Assembly: GCA_903928495.1 (NCBI GenBank)
Contig: CAIYQZ010000060.1
Location: 49,165-113,164, forward strand
Length of the DNA stretch: 64,000 nt
Source: an uncultured bacterium
GTDB lineage: Bacteria > Pseudomonadota > Gammaproteobacteria > Burkholderiales > Burkholderiaceae_C
Direction of reading: 5' to 3'
Each line of letters opens with the position of its first letter. Position 1 is the first letter of the stretch. Position numbers and translations under genes: made by a program. The notes below the pieces were generated by a model. The model did not search any database. It had not been told where the DNA came from and saw only the letters and a program-made list of their open reading frames with translations. Below are positions 31,364 to 41,028 of the stretch, piece by piece.

Positions 31364-32746
31364 TTACAAGTGCATGGGCAACACAACCGTCACCGCCAGC
31401 CCGGGCTTGGCGTTTTCAAGCGTGACGGTACCGCCATGCGCCAAGGCCACCAGCTTGCACAGGTGCAGGCCCAGGCCCACCCCACCCTGCGCCCGCGTGC
31501 GTGCGGCATCGGGTCGGGAAAAGGGCTCGGCCAGGCGGGGCAGATCGGCGTCGGGCACGCCAGGCCCATGGTCACGCACCGTCACCGTAGCGCCCTCTTC
31601 CCCCACCGACAGGTGCACCTCAGGCCATTGCGGCGCATCGCTGCCGTGTCGCAATGCGTTGTCCAGCAAGTTGCGCAACATCAGGCGCATGCGAGCCGCA
31701 TCCAGCGTCAGCACAGGAAAAGAGGCATCGGCACACACCCGCACCGCCGCCGCCCTCGGATAACGTGCCTGCAACTCGACCAACACTTCATGAGCCAGCA
31801 CGGGCAGCGCCACCGGCTCGCGATGCAGGGACGCGTGCCGGCCAGCCAGGCGCTCGCTTTCCAGCAAGTCTGAAATCAGGTTGGCCATTTCCTGCAGGTC
31901 GCGCAGCAGAGCGCCACGCTGAGCATCCACATCACCGGTTTCGGGCAACAGCTCGGCATGCAGACGTGCCCGGGTGAGTGGGCTGCGCAACTCATGGCTG
32001 ATGGCCAGCAGGAGGGCCCGCTTGGCGTCCAGCATCTGGCGGATGTCGTCGCCCATGGTGTTCAATGTGGCCGCCAGTTCGCCCAGTTCATCGGGCCTTT
32101 GCGGATTGCGCAGTGCAATCGGTTGGCTGAAGTCCCCCGCGCCAAAGCGGCGCGCACCTTCGCCAATGGCGTCCAGCGGCCTGAGCAGGCGACGCACATA
32201 CAACCAGGCCAGCAGGGTCAGCAGCAACACAGCGGCCAGTGCCACACCCAGCAGGCGCGGACGGCGCTCCAGCACCGCTTCGTTGATGCCGAATTCGATG
32301 GTGTGCCCATCGGCTGTGGTTCGCCTGACCAGCCTGTCCCAGGTTTTGTCGTCGTTCCAGTGGTTGGTGCTGTCATCGCCCTGGCGCCAGGGCGGCTGCT
32401 TCTGGTCCAGGTGGGAACGCCAGTTGACCACGGGTCCTGCAATGTCGACCGTCAACGGAAGGCGTTCGGTGATGGCCCTGGCCTGGTCGGTGCTGGGTGG
32501 TGCGGTTGTACCGGGGGGGCTGACGTCTGCGGCCAAACGGTCCACATAGTCCATCAGCAAGGGCCGGGCGGCTTCGCGCCAGCCCAGTGAAAAAGCCTTT
32601 TGCGCACCGGTGACGAACACCAACGTCATGGCCGCTGCCAGCACCAGGAACACCAGCACCATGCGCAGCTTGATGGAATGGGCCAGTCGACGCCTGATGC
32701 CGAGCCAGCGCGGCACCCGCTGATCAGCAACCGGAGCGGTCTTCAT
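31364..32746 (-). CDS. Sensor histidine kinase, CpxA/RstB-like
   Basis: A 460-residue inner-membrane sensor. It has two transmembrane helices (about 27-50 and 172-192) flanking a periplasmic domain of about 120 residues with Trp and Asp-rich patches (NWRSHLDQKQPPWRQGDDSTNHW). Then come HAMP (RRLLRPLDAIGEGARRFGAGDF), the phospho-acceptor AISHELRSPLTRARLH, N-box LMLRNLLDNALRHG, G1 VRDHGPGVPDADL and G2 GGVGLGLHLCK. Its ATG overlaps the stop of the response regulator. The neighbouring CpxP/Spy-like gene suggests it senses periplasmic or metal stress. Confidence 0.92.
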   Translation of the reverse strand: MKTAPVADQRVPRWLGIRRRLAHSIKLRMVLVFLVLAAAMTLVFVTGAQKAFSLGWREAARPLLMDYVDRLAADVSPPGTTAPPSTDQARAITERLPLTVDIAGPVVNWRSHLDQKQPPWRQGDDSTNHWNDDKTWDRLVRRTTADGHTIEFGINEAVLERRPRLLGVALAAVLLLTLLAWLYVRRLLRPLDAIGEGARRFGAGDFSQPIALRNPQRPDELGELAATLNTMGDDIRQMLDAKRALLLAISHELRSPLTRARLHAELLPETGDVDAQRGALLRDLQEMANLISDLLESERLAGRHASLHREPVALPVLAHEVLVELQARYPRAAAVRVCADASFPVLTLDAARMRLMLRNLLDNALRHGSDAPQWPEVHLSVGEEGATVTVRDHGPGVPDADLPRLAEPFSRPDAARTRAQGGVGLGLHLCKLVALAHGGTVTLENAKPGLAVTVVLPMHL

Positions 32747-33438
32747 GAAGTGACTGGCCGCAGCGCCAGCGAATAGCCCACGTTGCGCAGCGTTTTGATG
32801 CAGTCCAGCGGCTCCAGCTTGCGCCGCAGTCGGCTGACCACGATGTCCACCGCGCGGGTGTACAGATCTGCCTCGTGGCCACGCAGTTGGTTCAGGATGT
32901 CGTCGCGGCTGAACACCTTGCCTGGCTCACGCGCCAGCAACAGCAACAACTCAAACTCGGTGCCAGTGAGTTCGACCTCGGTACCCTGCCGAGCCACGCT
33001 GCGGCGGGTGGGGTCAATGTCAAGCCCATCGAAACGCAATTCGGCTGCCACCACATGACCGGCTACCGGCTGCGCGGGCTTGCGCCGACGCAACACCGTT
33101 TGCAAGCGGGCAACCAGTTCGCGAGGTTCAAAGGGTTTGGGCAAATAGTCGTCAGCGCCCAGTTCCAAGCCCACCACACGGTCCATCACGTCGCCGCGAG
33201 CGGTCAGCATGACGATGGGTATGTCGCTGACCTTGCGGATGCTGCGGCACAGCTCGAAGCCGTCCATCTCGGGCAGCATCACATCCAGAATGGCGGCATC
33301 AAAGCCACCGCTCTGCAGCTGTGCCAGCCCGGCAGTGGGCCGGGTGGCATGCACCAGTTGCAGCTCGAAGCGCTGGAAGTACGCCGCCAGCGGCGGGCCC
33401 AACTGCTCGTCGTCGTCGATCAGCAAGATGCGGTTCAT
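32743..33438 (-). CDS. OmpR-family response regulator, CpxR/RstA-like
   Basis: A 231-residue two-domain regulator. The receiver domain has the acidic pair (LLIDDDEQL), phospho-acceptor Asp in AAILDVMLPEMDGFEL, the Thr of VMLTARGD and Lys in YLPKPFEPREL. The winged-helix output domain ends DIVVSRLRRKLEPLDCIKTLRNVGYSL. The ATG at 33438 (MNRILLIDD) is chosen; one three codons earlier is possible. It overlaps the kinase start by ATGA. The CpxP-like gene lies 35 bases upstream in the same direction. Confidence 0.94.
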   Translation of the reverse strand: MNRILLIDDDEQLGPPLAAYFQRFELQLVHATRPTAGLAQLQSGGFDAAILDVMLPEMDGFELCRSIRKVSDIPIVMLTARGDVMDRVVGLELGADDYLPKPFEPRELVARLQTVLRRRKPAQPVAGHVVAAELRFDGLDIDPTRRSVARQGTEVELTGTEFELLLLLAREPGKVFSRDDILNQLRGHEADLYTRAVDIVVSRLRRKLEPLDCIKTLRNVGYSLALRPVTS

Positions 33439-33472
33439 CGCACCCATTCTGACAGCGGGCCAGTGCCTGCTC

Positions 33473-33943
33473 TCAGCCCCTGCCCCACCAGCCGTGGCCG
33501 CGTTTGTCGAGCTTGTCCCGCACCTGCTTTTGCTGCTCGGGTGTCAGGCTGTCAAAAAAGTCGCCGAAGGCAGCCAACACCTTGGGGCCGTTGCCCTGCA
33601 CGGCCTGGGTTTTCTGGTCCAGCAGGGTTTGTGCTTTCGTGCGGTCGAACTTGTCACCGGCAACCAGTGCTTTCAGTTCGGTGCGGGGGTCGGCAGAGTC
33701 GCCTTTGATGGCTTTGCGCGACGCGATCATTTCATCGGCCAGCACGCCCAGCTTTTGCTTTTGTGCGCTGTTCAGGGTGAGCTTGTCGCTGATTTTGTCG
33801 ACCGCTTTGCCACGCATCTCGGTGATGCGCTCATCGCTCCAGGTGCGGGCATGGTCGCCACGCGTGCCGCAAGCGGTGATGCTGCCCAACACGACGGTGG
33901 CGGTGGCCAGGCCAATGAGGCTGCGTTTGATCCAGGTTTTCAT
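33473..33943 (-). CDS. CpxP/Spy-like periplasmic protein
   Basis: A 156-residue exported protein with an N-terminal signal (MKTWIKRSLIGLATATVVLGSITACG) whose AC pair suggests a lipoprotein. The mature part is helical with two LTxxQ-type motifs: LTLNSAQKQKLGVLADEM and LTPEQQKQVRDKLDKRGHGWWG. This is the hallmark of the Spy/CpxP/CnrX group, which chaperone or monitor envelope stress and metals. AAAGGAG is placed ideally before the ATG. As first gene of an operon with a CpxR/A-like pair, it is probably the feedback or sensor component. Confidence 0.88.
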   Translation of the reverse strand: MKTWIKRSLIGLATATVVLGSITACGTRGDHARTWSDERITEMRGKAVDKISDKLTLNSAQKQKLGVLADEMIASRKAIKGDSADPRTELKALVAGDKFDRTKAQTLLDQKTQAVQGNGPKVLAAFGDFFDSLTPEQQKQVRDKLDKRGHGWWGRG

Positions 33944-34092
33944 GGGGTTACTCCTTTCGGGTAGCTGTTGAACATGGCCATGATGGTGCCGGGCAGGCCG
34001 CTGCCTTGGGTGTCGGTCCGGTAGCGGTTTATGTCGTTTTGTTTCATTCGGCCGCCAAGCACGATGGCGCTGCCGCAACACCACACGAAAGT

Positions 34093-34145
34093 GAAGCTAC
34101 AAACCCACGCCGGATAAGCGCTGGAGGCTAAAAATACTTGAAAAT
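34093..34145. repeat. Palindromic repeat copy, intergenic, upstream of the DadA-like gene
   Basis: The + strand reads AAGCTACAAACCCACGCCGGATAAGCGCTGGAGGCTAAAAATACTTGAAAA. The AAGCGCT core and flanks GGAT / GGAGGC / AAAAATAC agree with the copy at 54.05 kb. It ends about 10 bases before the ATG of the next gene, so it probably forms part of that gene's 5' leader. Confidence 0.65.
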
Positions 34146-34154
34146 GTCAGCACC

Positions 34155-35438
34155 ATGACACAGCCCCCCATCCACATGCAGCCCAGCAACCTGACCCCGC
34201 CCCAGGTTGTGGTGCTGGGCGCAGGCATGTTGGGCGTGTGCACTGCGTTGCACCTGCAGGCGCGGGGGGTGCAGGTGGCGCTGATCGACAGGCGCGGGCC
34301 TGGGGAGGAAACGTCGCACGGCAATGCAGGTGTCATACAGCAGGAAGCCGTTTCGCCCTACGCGTTCCCGTTTGACGCCGCAACGCTGTTGGCCACGGCT
34401 TTGCGCCGGGGGGTGGACATCCACTGGCAAGCCGCTGCCATGCCACGGCTGCTGCCCTATCTGTTGCGTTATGCATGGCACTCGCTGCCAAGACACCATG
34501 CAGCCATCACCCTGGCGTACAGCCGACTGGTGGCACATGCCACCGCAGAACACCAGCCCCTGATAGAAGCGGCCGGCGCACAACACCTGGTGACGAGGCG
34601 GGGTTTCCGGTTTGGCTACCGCACGCTGCAGGCGCTGGACAAAGCCCTTGCCAACGCACACCGGGTACATGCCACACACGGTGTGCCGTTTGAGGTGGCA
34701 GACGCTGCGGCACTGTCTCAGGCCGAGCCCGCCTTGCGACCTGGCACGCTGGCGGGTGCCCTGCACTTCACCAGTTCCTGGAGCGTGAGTGACCCTGGTG
34801 GGCTGGTTGCGCTGTACGCCAAGCTGTTTGAGCAGCGCGGCGGCACTGTGTTGCAAGGTGATGCGCTCACCCTGGAGGCCCACGCCAGCGGGTGGCGCGT
34901 GCGCACCCACGGCGGTTGGGTGGGCGCACCGCAGGCCGTGGTGGCGCTGGGGCCATGGTCGGGCAACCTGATGCAGCGCCTGGGTTGCGCACTGCCGCTG
35001 TTTGTCAAGCGCGGTTACCACCAACACCATGCAGCGCCACAAGGCTTGGCCTTGCCACTGCTGGATGCCGAACGCGGCTACGTGCTGGCGCCCATGCGCA
35101 AAGGCCTGCGGCTGACCACCGGCGCAGAGCTGGCGCGGCTGGATTCACCCACCAACCCCGTTCAATTGGGCCGGGCACAAGCCTGCGCCCGCGAACTGCT
35201 GGACCTGGGTCCCGAGGTTGACAGCGAACCTTGGCTGGGCAACCGGCCCTGCATGGTTGACATGTTGCCGGTCATGGGCCCGGTGGCGCGGCACCCCGGC
35301 CTGTGGTTCAACTTTGGCCATGGCCACCAGGGCTTCACGCTGGGCCCGGTGTCGGGCCGGCTGCTGGCGGAGCAACTCACGGGCAGGCCCACGGTGGTGG
35401 ACCCTGCGCCGTACCGGCCCGCACGTTTCGGGGTGTAG
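34155..35438 (+). CDS. FAD-dependent D-amino-acid dehydrogenase (DadA-like)
   Basis: A 427-residue flavoprotein of the DAO superfamily. It has the FAD Rossmann motif VVVLGAGMLGVCTALHLQARGVQVALIDR, GNAGVIQQEAV in the family position, and the C-terminal FNFGHGHQGFTLGPVSGRLLAEQL. It most resembles the small subunit-type D-amino-acid dehydrogenases that oxidise D-amino acids to 2-oxo acids. Sarcosine or hydroxyproline-type substrates are alternatives. It stands alone on its strand with a repeat copy in the leader. Confidence 0.87.
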   Translation: MTQPPIHMQPSNLTPPQVVVLGAGMLGVCTALHLQARGVQVALIDRRGPGEETSHGNAGVIQQEAVSPYAFPFDAATLLATALRRGVDIHWQAAAMPRLLPYLLRYAWHSLPRHHAAITLAYSRLVAHATAEHQPLIEAAGAQHLVTRRGFRFGYRTLQALDKALANAHRVHATHGVPFEVADAAALSQAEPALRPGTLAGALHFTSSWSVSDPGGLVALYAKLFEQRGGTVLQGDALTLEAHASGWRVRTHGGWVGAPQAVVALGPWSGNLMQRLGCALPLFVKRGYHQHHAAPQGLALPLLDAERGYVLAPMRKGLRLTTGAELARLDSPTNPVQLGRAQACARELLDLGPEVDSEPWLGNRPCMVDMLPVMGPVARHPGLWFNFGHGHQGFTLGPVSGRLLAEQLTGRPTVVDPAPYRPARFGV

Positions 35439-35565
35439 CAAAGGGCCCACACGGGCTGCCAGGGTTGAATATGCCGGTTTTTATGCCCTATTTATCTTTT
35501 TAAATAATTTAAATGATAGGCACAATCGGCATCATTGATAACCCAACCCGGATTCAGGTGCCAAA

Positions 35566-36291
35566 ATGACCTTCGCCATCCAGCCCATTCGCTTTGCGCC
35601 CGCCCCTGTCAGCACAGCTTTCGGGACAGTGCCGCACCCGGCGGAAAGTGCATCAAGTGCCGAGTTGATGTTCGGGTCAGGCCTGCCCCGCAGCGAGGCC
35701 ATTTCACTGCCCGACATGGTGCATGCCGTTTGCACCGAGCTACGCCCGCTGCTGGCTCACCATCAGGTCAGCCTGTTGTTCAACGGCGATGCGCGCGCCC
35801 TACCGCTGGTGTTTGGCCACCGGGACAAACTTCGCACCGCACTGTGGGAATGCGTGGAGGCTGCCGTGGTTCATGCCCGCCTGGCACTGGAGCCCGACAG
35901 GTCCTTGGCCATGGAGTTGCTGTTTTCAACTGATGCCGACCAGGTTCACCTGACCATTCGCAGCCTGGGCGCCATCGAAGAAGTGACGTTGGCCAGCGAC
36001 GGCAGTGCAGCGCCTGCTGCAACCGACGGCACATCAGGCGCCGTACAGCCAAACGAGCCGCGCCAGCACATGGTGTTTCCCTTCGCGCGCCTGCTGATGC
36101 AAAGCCAGGGCGGGCAAGTGGTGGTCAACCAGGGTAACGACGGCGGCATGGAGTGCACCTTGTCGCTCCCCTGCGCCGACGACCATGTGGCCGAGGCCCC
36201 ACTGGGCAAACACCATGCCCAGATTTACGCCGGGCTTCTGACCCGACTGACCCAAAACGGCCTGATCAACGGGCAACACAGCGCCTGCTGA
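35566..36291 (+). CDS. Hypothetical protein, possible degenerate histidine-kinase-like ATPase
   Basis: A 241-residue protein that I do not recognise with certainty. The segment LPDMVHAVCTELRPLLAHHQVSLLFNGDARALPLVFGHRDKLRTALWECVEAAVVHA reads like the start of a kinase HATPase domain (a pseudo N-box). FPFARLLMQSQGGQVVVNQGNDGGMECTLSLP resembles the end of such a domain. The phospho-acceptor His and the glycine boxes are missing. It has an AT-rich upstream region and no partner regulator beside it. A catalytically dead ATPase-like signalling protein is possible. Confidence 0.6.
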   Translation: MTFAIQPIRFAPAPVSTAFGTVPHPAESASSAELMFGSGLPRSEAISLPDMVHAVCTELRPLLAHHQVSLLFNGDARALPLVFGHRDKLRTALWECVEAAVVHARLALEPDRSLAMELLFSTDADQVHLTIRSLGAIEEVTLASDGSAAPAATDGTSGAVQPNEPRQHMVFPFARLLMQSQGGQVVVNQGNDGGMECTLSLPCADDHVAEAPLGKHHAQIYAGLLTRLTQNGLINGQHSAC

Positions 36292-36298
36292 GGGGCGG

Positions 36299-37159
36299 TC
36301 ACTGCGACACGCGGCTGCCCCAGTAAGCAGCCCCCATGATGAGCACGGCTGCCAGCAACACGTTCCACTGCAAGGCATCGCCCCGCACCATCACCAGGAT
36401 GACTGTGGACAACAACGGTGTGAGAAACGCCATCAGCCCAATGCGGCGCGGATCACCCGCCTTGATGGCGGCATCCCACAGAAAAAACGCTCCGCCCAAG
36501 GGGCCCAGACCCATGGCAACGATCAGCAGCCAGTCGTGCGCAGACAGCTGGACCGCAGGTTCGAGTGCCCAGTGGCACAACAACGACAGCACCCCCGACA
36601 CCGCAGCAAAACTGCCCACAGCCGCTGTCGGAAACGCGGGCACCCTGCGGGTCAGCAGCGAATAACTGGCCCACACAAAAGCCGAGCACAGCGCCAGCAC
36701 GTAGCCGAATTCAAAGGTGAACTGCAACCCTCCCCCGCCACCACTGCGCCCCAAGATTGCAATGGCTGCGCCCGCAAAACCCAGCACGGCGGCCCCGACG
36801 TGCTGCCAGCGGATGTGCATGTCAGGCAAAAACAGCGGCGCCATGACCACCATGCCCAAAGGCCACAGGTAGTTGACCAAGTTGGCCTCCACCGGCGGCG
36901 CATGGCGCAGTGCCAAAAAAAGTAAAAAATGAAACCCGAAGAGCCCGTACACGCCCACGGCCAAAGTGGGCAGTGGCACACGCCAGGCCGCAAAACGCAA
37001 GCGCGACAGAGGCAAGGCAATCAGGCTGCCGATGAGCAGCGACAAACCCGTCAGCAAGAACGGAGGCACATGGGCCAACGAGACCCCCAAGCTGGCCAGC
37101 GAACCCCACAGAACAATGGCCGCCAGCGCCAGGCCGTCGGCATAGAAGTGCGATCTCAT
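36299..37159 (-). CDS. DMT-superfamily transporter (EamA domains)
   Basis: A 286-residue inner-membrane protein with about ten transmembrane helices in two EamA repeats: LALAAIVLWGSLASLGVSLA ... FLALRHAPPVEANLVNYLWPL and FGYVLALCSAFVWASYSLLTRR ... FLWDAAIKAGDPRRIGLMAFLTPLLSTV. The pattern resembles YddG-type aromatic amino acid and metabolite exporters. Start taken at MRSHFYADG (37159), ten bases after the aroQ stop codon, so the two are likely co-transcribed. Confidence 0.88.
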   Translation of the reverse strand: MRSHFYADGLALAAIVLWGSLASLGVSLAHVPPFLLTGLSLLIGSLIALPLSRLRFAAWRVPLPTLAVGVYGLFGFHFLLFLALRHAPPVEANLVNYLWPLGMVVMAPLFLPDMHIRWQHVGAAVLGFAGAAIAILGRSGGGGGLQFTFEFGYVLALCSAFVWASYSLLTRRVPAFPTAAVGSFAAVSGVLSLLCHWALEPAVQLSAHDWLLIVAMGLGPLGGAFFLWDAAIKAGDPRRIGLMAFLTPLLSTVILVMVRGDALQWNVLLAAVLIMGAAYWGSRVSQ

Positions 37160-37169
37160 GCCCGGCTGG

Positions 37170-37634
37170 TCACAGGGTCGTGCGCGCATGAATGCGTTGC
37201 AGGCCTTCCAGTGCCAACAGGTAACCGTCCACACCAAACCCAACCACGATACCGGCGGCCACAGGTGACACCCAAGAGTGGTGGCGGAATTCCTCCCGTG
37301 CGTGCACGTTGGACACATGCACTTCGATCACAGGCAAACCATCCACACCTTTGATGGCGTCCTGCAGTGCAATGCTGGTGTGGGTGAATGCCCCGGGGTT
37401 GAACACGGCGCCGACGGCTTCGCCAGTCTTGTAGAGGCGACCGTATTCGTGAATTTTGTCGAGCAGCGCCCCTTCCCAATTGCTTTGGAAACACTCGGCT
37501 TCAAAACCCAGCCTCTGTGCGGCCTGAGTGAACAGGGCTTCCACATCAGCCAGCGTGGTGTGGCCGTATTGGTTGGGTTCTCGGGTGCCCAGCAGGTTGA
37601 GGTTAGGGCCGTTGAGCAAAAGGACTTTTTTCAT
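37170..37634 (-). CDS. aroQ: Type II 3-dehydroquinate dehydratase
   Basis: A 154-residue dodecameric enzyme converting 3-dehydroquinate to 3-dehydroshikimate. The catalytic Arg18 and Tyr23 lie in [27 protein letters not shown] and [31 protein letters not shown] hold the substrate-binding and His catalytic residues. It can serve shikimate synthesis or quinate breakdown. Its position directly downstream of the ligC end of the protocatechuate operon makes a catabolic role worth considering, since 3-dehydroshikimate can be converted to protocatechuate. The start at 37634 is the family start. Confidence 0.96.
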   Translation of the reverse strand: MKKVLLLNGPNLNLLGTREPNQYGHTTLADVEALFTQAAQRLGFEAECFQSNWEGALLDKIHEYGRLYKTGEAVGAVFNPGAFTHTSIALQDAIKGVDGLPVIEVHVSNVHAREEFRHHSWVSPVAAGIVVGFGVDGYLLALEGLQRIHARTTL

Positions 37635-37724
37635 GTGCGGTACGAAACGCTGGGTTTGACAACCACACAAGTGGCGCCGGGTTGCACATTGTGTCCCGGC
37701 TTTCAGTGACGCAGCCCGCTCAGG

Positions 37725-38684
37725 TCACCGTGCGTTGAGTTGTTGCTCCAAATCGTGCAACACCTGGTAGCAAGCCAACACGCTTTCCACACAAGAGTTG
37801 GGCTGGCGGCCTTCCTTGATGGCAGCAAAAAACTCGCGGTCTTGCAGTTCAATGCCGTTCATGCTGACCGCCACTTGGCTCACGTCAATTTTTTCTTCCT
37901 TACCGGTGAACAGGTCGTCATACCGGGCGATGTAGGTAGCCGTGTCGCCGATGTAGCGGAAGAACGTACCCAGCGGGCCGTCGTTGTTGAAGCTCAAGCT
38001 CAAGGTGCAAATGGCGCCGTTGGCTGCTTTGAGCTGGATGCTCATGTCCATCGCAATGCCCAGCGTGGGGTGAATGGGCCCCTGGATGGCATTGGCCTTC
38101 ACGATCGGGCTGCCGCATTGGTAGGCAAACAGGTCCACCGTGTGCGCGGCGTGGTGCCACAGCAGGTGGTCGGTCCAGCTGCGGGCCTGGCCCAGCGCGT
38201 TCATGTTGGTACGGCGGAAAAAGTAGGTCTGCACATCCATTTGCTGGATGTTGAATTCGCCCGCCTTGATCTTGTTGTGAACATATTGGTGGCTGGGGTT
38301 GAAGCGGCGCGTGTGCCCGCACATGGCCACCAGGCTGCTTTGCTTGGCCACGCGCACCACCTCTTCGCCCTCGGCCAACACGTCGCACAGGGGAATTTCC
38401 ACCTGCACGTGTTTGCCCGCGTTCAAGCAGGCCAAGGTCTGGTCAGCGTGCATTTGTGTGGGGGTGCACAGGATGACGGCATCCACTTCTGGCATGGCCA
38501 AGCTGTCGGCCAGCTCGGTGGTCACGTGCTGGATGCCGTACTTGTTCGCCACTTCTTTGGTTTTGTCGAGATCGCGGCTGATCAGACTAACCACCTCCAC
38601 GCCGTCGATGTTCCGGATGCCGTCCAGGTGCTTGATGCCGAAGGCGCCGGCGCCCGCCAAGGCGACTTTGATGGTTTTGGTCAT
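37725..38684 (-). CDS. ligC: 4-carboxy-2-hydroxymuconate-6-semialdehyde dehydrogenase
   Basis: A 319-residue Gfo/Idh/MocA-fold NAD(P)-dependent dehydrogenase oxidising the ring-cleavage product of protocatechuate to 2-pyrone-4,6-dicarboxylate. It has the N-terminal Rossmann motif VALAGAGAFGIKHLDGI and the conserved VQVEIPLCDVLAEGEEVV. MCGHTRRFNPSHQYVHNKI and WTDHLLWHHAAHTVDLF are typical of LigC/PmdC. It follows ligB by two bases. The function is supported by both sequence pattern and operon context. The PmdC name is equally valid. Confidence 0.94.
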   Translation of the reverse strand: MTKTIKVALAGAGAFGIKHLDGIRNIDGVEVVSLISRDLDKTKEVANKYGIQHVTTELADSLAMPEVDAVILCTPTQMHADQTLACLNAGKHVQVEIPLCDVLAEGEEVVRVAKQSSLVAMCGHTRRFNPSHQYVHNKIKAGEFNIQQMDVQTYFFRRTNMNALGQARSWTDHLLWHHAAHTVDLFAYQCGSPIVKANAIQGPIHPTLGIAMDMSIQLKAANGAICTLSLSFNNDGPLGTFFRYIGDTATYIARYDDLFTGKEEKIDVSQVAVSMNGIELQDREFFAAIKEGRQPNSCVESVLACYQVLHDLEQQLNAR

Positions 38685-38686
38685 GG

Positions 38687-39544
<858 letters not shown>

Positions 39545-39597
39545 TCAGGGCTCCCATGGGTTCAGTTCGATCGGTTTAGGCGCCATGGCGGTGGGCA

Positions 39598-40602
39598 TCA
39601 CTGGCGGGGAATGCCCGCGCGGTCGATCACGCCCGTCCAGCGCTTGATGTCGGCGGCCAGCAGCTCAGCGGTTTGCTCTGGCGTGCTGGCCTGCGCGTCC
39701 ACATTGAGGTTAGCCAGCTTCTGTTTCACCTCGGCGCTGGCCAAGGCAGTGGCCACATCGCGTGCCAGGCGGTCCACCACGGCGCGGGGCGTTTTGGCGG
39801 GGGCCGCCAGAGCGTTCCAGGACGAGGCCACCAGGTCCTTCACCCCCGCCTCGCGGGCGGTGGGCACGTCGGGCAGCACACTGGCGCGGCGGGTGCCTGT
39901 GGTGGCCAACACACGCAAGGCACCGGCTTTCACGTGCGTGAGCGTGGGGCCCAGAATTTCAAGAGCCACATCCACCTGGCGACCGCGCAGCGCGTTGATG
40001 AGCGCAGGTGTGCCGTTGAATGGCACCACCTGCACGTCGATGTCGGCAGTGGCCTTGAACAGCTCGGCCGTCAGGTGCTGGGTGCTGCCAATGTTGATGC
40101 TGCCCACGTTCAACTTGCCTGGATTGGCCTTGGCAAACGCAATCACATCGCCCAGGGTTTTGAACGCGGATTCGGCCCCGGCCACCACGGCAATGTCGAA
40201 GGTGCCCAGCGTTGACACGGGGGCAAAGTCGCGCACGGTGTCAAAAGGCAGTTTGGCAAACAAACCGGCGGAGACCGCTGTGCCGTTTGACATGAGCAGC
40301 AATGTGTGGCCATCGGGCTCGGCTCGCGCCACGGTTTCAGCCGCCACCACGCCACCGGCACCCGGCCGGTTTTCGATCACAACGCCCTGCCCCAGCAGCT
40401 TCGACAATTCCTGCCCCACGGTGCGGGCGGTCAGATCGCCGACGCCTCCTGCTGCGAACGGCACCACGATGCGGACCGATTTGCTGGGAAACCCCTGGGT
40501 TTGAGCCTGGCCAAACGCCGGCAATCCTGCGCACACCAACGTAGTGGCGCAAGCCAGCAAGATGCGGCGACGTGAAGAAGTGGCTTTTGCGCTGGGGTTC
40601 AT
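39598..40602 (-). CDS. Bug-type TTT receptor (periplasmic substrate-binding protein)
   Basis: A 334-residue exported binding protein of the Bug/TctC family. An N-terminal signal (RRRILLACATTLVCAGLPAFGQAQ) precedes FPSKSVRIVVPFAAGGVGDLTAR. ENRPGAGGVVAAETVARAEPDGHTLLL and FNGTPALINALRGRQVDVALE are family hallmarks. These proteins bind carboxylates, often aromatic or dicarboxylic acids. No TctA/TctB membrane genes are nearby. It lies between ligA and ligB, and its ATG overlaps the ligA stop codon (ATGA), so it is translated as part of the operon. Confidence 0.93.
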   Translation of the reverse strand: MNPSAKATSSRRRILLACATTLVCAGLPAFGQAQTQGFPSKSVRIVVPFAAGGVGDLTARTVGQELSKLLGQGVVIENRPGAGGVVAAETVARAEPDGHTLLLMSNGTAVSAGLFAKLPFDTVRDFAPVSTLGTFDIAVVAGAESAFKTLGDVIAFAKANPGKLNVGSINIGSTQHLTAELFKATADIDVQVVPFNGTPALINALRGRQVDVALEILGPTLTHVKAGALRVLATTGTRRASVLPDVPTAREAGVKDLVASSWNALAAPAKTPRAVVDRLARDVATALASAEVKQKLANLNVDAQASTPEQTAELLAADIKRWTGVIDRAGIPRQ

Positions 40603-41027
40603 GTACGTGCTCCTTGGGGTTGGTGGTGTGTCTGGGCATCTCCGTCTTCGCCCACGTAGCGGTTGCCTTCGGCGCTGCGGCCTCCGGCCATCATCATGGC
40701 GCGGTACTCGTCTTCGGTCATGCCGGTCATGCTGCCGGCCATTTGCTGGAAGCTCTTGCCGTCAGTAGCCCCAATCTTGGCGAGAAAGTAAATGTTGCCG
40801 CCGGTGCGCATGCACCAGTTGAGGTCGCGGGCAAGCACGGCCTGCTTTTGCTCTTCGGTCATGGCCCATTCATCGAGGTACGCACGCTCGTCGGCTTTGA
40901 AGCGCTCGCGGTTCTCGGCCTTCATCAGGCTCATGCAGAACTGGTTCAGCCAGTAGCCTTTCCGGCTTTGCTCGGCATCAAAAATGATGGTGCCGGGCAC
41001 GTCAAGGTAGGGTTTATCGAGGGCCAT
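40599..41027 (-). CDS. ligA: Protocatechuate 4,5-dioxygenase alpha subunit
   Basis: A 142-residue helical small subunit. The core DVPGTIIFDAEQSRKGYWLNQFCMSLMKAENRERFKADERAYLDEW and the LNWCMRTGGNIYFLAKIGATDGKSFQQMAGSMTGMTEDEYRAMM region are characteristic of LigA/PmdA (Sphingobium LigA is 139 residues). It caps the active site of LigB. It starts one base after the ligI stop and ends overlapping the Bug receptor ATG. The long upstream extension in the ORF track is spurious. Confidence 0.96.
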   Translation of the reverse strand: MALDKPYLDVPGTIIFDAEQSRKGYWLNQFCMSLMKAENRERFKADERAYLDEWAMTEEQKQAVLARDLNWCMRTGGNIYFLAKIGATDGKSFQQMAGSMTGMTEDEYRAMMMAGGRSAEGNRYVGEDGDAQTHHQPQGART

Positions 41028-41028
41028 T

